This document shows positions 61,857 through 64,000 of a DNA stretch of 64,000 nt, piece after piece. Where the stretch lies: assembly GCF_900111645.1 (NCBI RefSeq), contig NZ_FOHQ01000006.1, forward strand, positions 62,001-126,000, in the 5' to 3' direction. Below the pieces are notes generated by a model. The model ran no database searches, had not been told where the DNA came from, and worked only from the letters and a program-made list of their open reading frames with translations. Position 1 is the stretch's first letter. Each line of letters begins with the position of its first letter. Source of the DNA: Methanococcoides vulcani. Lineage in GTDB: Archaea; Halobacteriota; Methanosarcinia; Methanosarcinales; Methanosarcinaceae. The translations under genes and the position numbers were made by a program.

Positions 61857-64000
61857 TCAGGTCCGGTTTACCTCACGACAGGTAGCTATTAATGCTTCCT
61901 GTTTGTTCCAGCTACCTTTTGTCAACCTCGTCTCAACGGAAATTGCCATTCCAGTACTGGTTAGCAGAGGAAGTGTGAACACAGTCCCTTTACCTGAAAC
62001 AGCATCGCCAAAGTAGTTTGCTACATCCAGCACTTTATTGTGAGGATGCATTTTTATGAAATTCATGCCGGTTATTTCCTCTTTTGAATAACCAAGCCTG
62101 TTTGTCACACTTTCATTTGTATAGAGAACGCAGCCCTCCTGATCAAGGACAAATATGAGGTCCTCAATGCTGTCCAGAAGTAATTTCAGATCGTTCTGGT
62201 TCTTCTGGAGATCGACCTCGGTTTCGATACGACCTATTATAGAACCTATCTGTGCAGCAATGGTCTCCACTGATGTATGAACATCATAAGGCATATCATA
62301 CTCAACATGAGATGCAAGGAAAAGAACTGCTACGATCTCTTCCCTGTACTTTACGGGCACAACTGCAGTAGCAAGAAGTCCCTCATCCACACGGTTATCA
62401 TGACGTGTCAGGGGAAATATATCAGAATAAAGCTTATAGAGCGGATAGCCCATAAGGAAGAACCTGCTTTGTATAGAATCAGGACCATAGTGAGAATTAT
62501 TCTTCACAAAATCTTCTGAAAGTCCATTATGAGATATAAGGTTCAGATCACCACTGTTCTTATCTACAATATAAAGAGCACCAGAATCAAGACCCTCTAT
62601 ATGTAAAGAGAACTCCAAAAGCTGGTCAAAGGTTTCCTGAAGGTCCCCTGAGGGAGTGAACAGATTCCCTACCTCGGATTCAATATTAAGGAACTGGTTG
62701 ATCCTTTTACGCTCGGTGATGTCCAGAATGATACCCTGAATGTGGGCAAGGTTGCCTTCCTCATCATATTGCGGGGTTGATCTTTCCATCACCCAGCGCA
62801 CATCCCCGGATTTTGTTATTATACGATACTCGATGCGATATTCTGATGCACCTTCAGAATTCTTCCTGGCAAAATATGCATGCACCCTCTCAGAATCAGA
62901 TGGATGGATAATGTCACTATAATTCAGCTTTCCGGAAAGGAATTCTTCCGGCGAATAACCAAACTTTTCGATATTTTCAGAAACGAACTCCACAGGCCAA
63001 TCAGATTGGGAACCCCAGAAGAAAACAACGGCCGGACTGGTCTTTATTACAGCCTGCAGAACCTTCTGAACCTCCAGGGATTCCAGTAATTCCTGCTCTT
63101 TTTCTTTCTGTTCGGTAATATCATGGATGATGGCCATGACCGAAGGTTTTCCATTGTGTTCAATGCGCGAGGTGGTTATTTCAACCGGAACGGATCTTCC
63201 ACTCTTGTCCAGGAGAAGAACTTCAGATTTACGACTGACACTCTTTTTCTTTTCAAGTATCTTTGAAAATAACTTCTCCATCATTCTTCTGTATTCGGGT
63301 GCAAGATATCTGAAAAATTTTGTGCCCTGCACTTTATCAGGAGAGATCCCCACGATCTCACAAAACATTGAATTTGCGAACTGGAGCATGTCATCCAGAA
63401 TGATGACGATACCATCATTTCCTTTTTCAACGAGAGTTGAATACTTTTCCTTAGAGGCCTTTAGTGCTTCATTCGCTTCCCTGTAAATGATCAGTTTCCA
63501 CATAGACTGCAGAAGTAGCTTAAGATTATGCGTGTCAAGGTAATTGTATGCCGTATCCTTGTTACCGACACCTAGCACAAATTTAATGGAACCACCATCA
63601 TACAGTGGGATCTCTATGCGCCTGACCGCTTTTTTTGATACATCAGGGTTATGGTTGTGATCTTCCAGAATGTTAGAAAATATAGGCTTACCTGTTGAAA
63701 TGCGTTCTTTAACAGTCCTTTTCACATCAAAAGAACAATCATTAATATCTTCAGTAAATATATACTGACCTTTTTCATCTTTGAAAAGGCACAAACACAG
63801 ATCAGGCAGTCCATCATCTCCTACCCTGACAAGATAGCCGTTAGTGCTCTGTGTAAGATTCAGAGCCGATCGAAGAGCAAATCTGGTAATACTGGATACA
63901 TCATCATCCGCCATCTGGCTAAGTTTAAGAAGTGTTTTCAAACGGGTCTCATTCTGCTGAAGGGACTCTTCGCCCATCTTATGCAGTGTTATATCGTCAA
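61857..64000 (-). CDS. PAS/GAF sensor protein without kinase domain, 5' truncated
   Basis: The frame is open past the right end of the window ('DDITLHKMGEESLQQNETRL' at the junction), so the start is outside. Visible domains in order: GAF of the same kind as in the kinase at 50069 ('KTLLKLSQMADDDVSSITRF' to 'KLLLQSMWKLIIY'), PAS ('STLVEKGNDGIVIILDDMLQ'), PAS ('TSPAVVFFWGSQSDWPVEFV'), GAF ('TPSGDLQETFDQLLEFSLHI'), PAS ('LLLDSIEDLIFVLDQEGCVL'). It ends with 'RLTKGSWNKQEALIATCREV' and stops with TGA. No HisKA or ATPase domain follows. It could sense a ligand and act through protein contacts. Its position immediately upstream of mtaCB-2, on the same strand, suggests a role in regulating that operon. 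Confidence 0.75.
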   Translation of the reverse strand, partial: DDITLHKMGEESLQQNETRLKTLLKLSQMADDDVSSITRFALRSALNLTQSTNGYLVRVGDDGLPDLCLCLFKDEKGQYIFTEDINDCSFDVKRTVKERISTGKPIFSNILEDHNHNPDVSKKAVRRIEIPLYDGGSIKFVLGVGNKDTAYNYLDTHNLKLLLQSMWKLIIYREANEALKASKEKYSTLVEKGNDGIVIILDDMLQFANSMFCEIVGISPDKVQGTKFFRYLAPEYRRMMEKLFSKILEKKKSVSRKSEVLLLDKSGRSVPVEITTSRIEHNGKPSVMAIIHDITEQKEKEQELLESLEVQKVLQAVIKTSPAVVFFWGSQSDWPVEFVSENIEKFGYSPEEFLSGKLNYSDIIHPSDSERVHAYFARKNSEGASEYRIEYRIITKSGDVRWVMERSTPQYDEEGNLAHIQGIILDITERKRINQFLNIESEVGNLFTPSGDLQETFDQLLEFSLHIEGLDSGALYIVDKNSGDLNLISHNGLSEDFVKNNSHYGPDSIQSRFFLMGYPLYKLYSDIFPLTRHDNRVDEGLLATAVVPVKYREEIVAVLFLASHVEYDMPYDVHTSVETIAAQIGSIIGRIETEVDLQKNQNDLKLLLDSIEDLIFVLDQEGCVLYTNESVTNRLGYSKEEITGMNFIKMHPHNKVLDVANYFGDAVSGKGTVFTLPLLTSTGMAISVETRLTKGSWNKQEALIATCREVNRT

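Noticed and set aside
61857-63977. A full histidine kinase
   Set aside because: The frame ends after a PAS domain, and the following bases encode no HisKA or ATPase motif.

Overview
The window looks like chromosome from a marine, methylotrophic methanogen of the Methanosarcinales, most likely a Methanococcoides-type organism. The evidence is two mtaC-mtaB methanol methyltransferase pairs, an MtaA-type methylcobamide:CoM methyltransferase, a 474-residue RuBisCO very like the Methanococcoides burtonii enzyme as I remember it, ablA-ablB for the salt-stress solute N-epsilon-acetyl-beta-lysine, multihaem cytochrome c, and large PAS/GAF histidine kinases. None of the roughly 55 protein genes I checked ends in TAG. 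This is expected in an organism that reads TAG as pyrrolysine, and it bears directly on a histidine kinase (5521-8196) with an in-frame TAG between its ATP-binding motifs.

Layout. 1-5.3 kb: the 3' end of an ethylbenzene-dehydrogenase-like haem protein, an MFS transporter, a small membrane protein, a DUF434-type protein with a foreign-looking tail, a nitroreductase and a radical SAM enzyme. 5.5-11.2 kb: the TAG-containing kinase, two small membrane proteins, a TIR/zinc-ribbon protein and a VTT-type membrane protein. 11.4-16 kb: RuBisCO, a frameshifted FTR1 iron permease, a four-gene secreted/membrane/ArsR cluster behind an inverted-repeat operator, and a ferredoxin. 16-21.4 kb: a transglutaminase-like lipoprotein, a CopZ-like Fe-S protein, a GyrI-like protein and ablAB. 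21.7-25.8 kb: a small unknown cluster, azlCD and small genes. 26-38 kb: Ca2+/cation antiporter, subtilase, YwbE, permuted GTPase, glycosyltransferase, UPF0216, thrC, a nine-haem cytochrome, a GATE-type transporter, a DUF4097 lipoprotein and a peroxiredoxin. 38-46.7 kb: a frameshifted methyltransferase, EamA and SulP transporters, a pirin remnant, a ferredoxin-nitroreductase and two beta-propeller surface proteins. 47-64 kb: methanol metabolism (mtaA, a COG0523 GTPase, two sensors, a HyuA-like protein, a CDF transporter, an acetate-type transporter, mtaCB-1 and mtaCB-2).

How the parts work together. MtaB moves the methyl group of methanol to the corrinoid on MtaC, and MtaA passes it to coenzyme M. 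The sensor upstream of mtaC2 and the kinase at 50 kb could couple this to signals. AblA/AblB supply the osmolyte. The cytochromes, ferredoxin and nitroreductases are electron-transfer parts. RuBisCO of this kind usually serves nucleotide (AMP) salvage, not a Calvin cycle.

The window also carries many remnants: four copies of a peptide resembling a Cas1 C-terminal tail, three copies of the tail of a 115-residue unknown protein, three tRNA-3'-end-like repeats, a transposase fragment and a pirin fragment. Two genes have single-base frameshifts in homopolymers, and one has a stop at codon 2. I saw no CRISPR array, rRNA, complete tRNA or complete insertion sequence, and no single obvious new multi-gene system.
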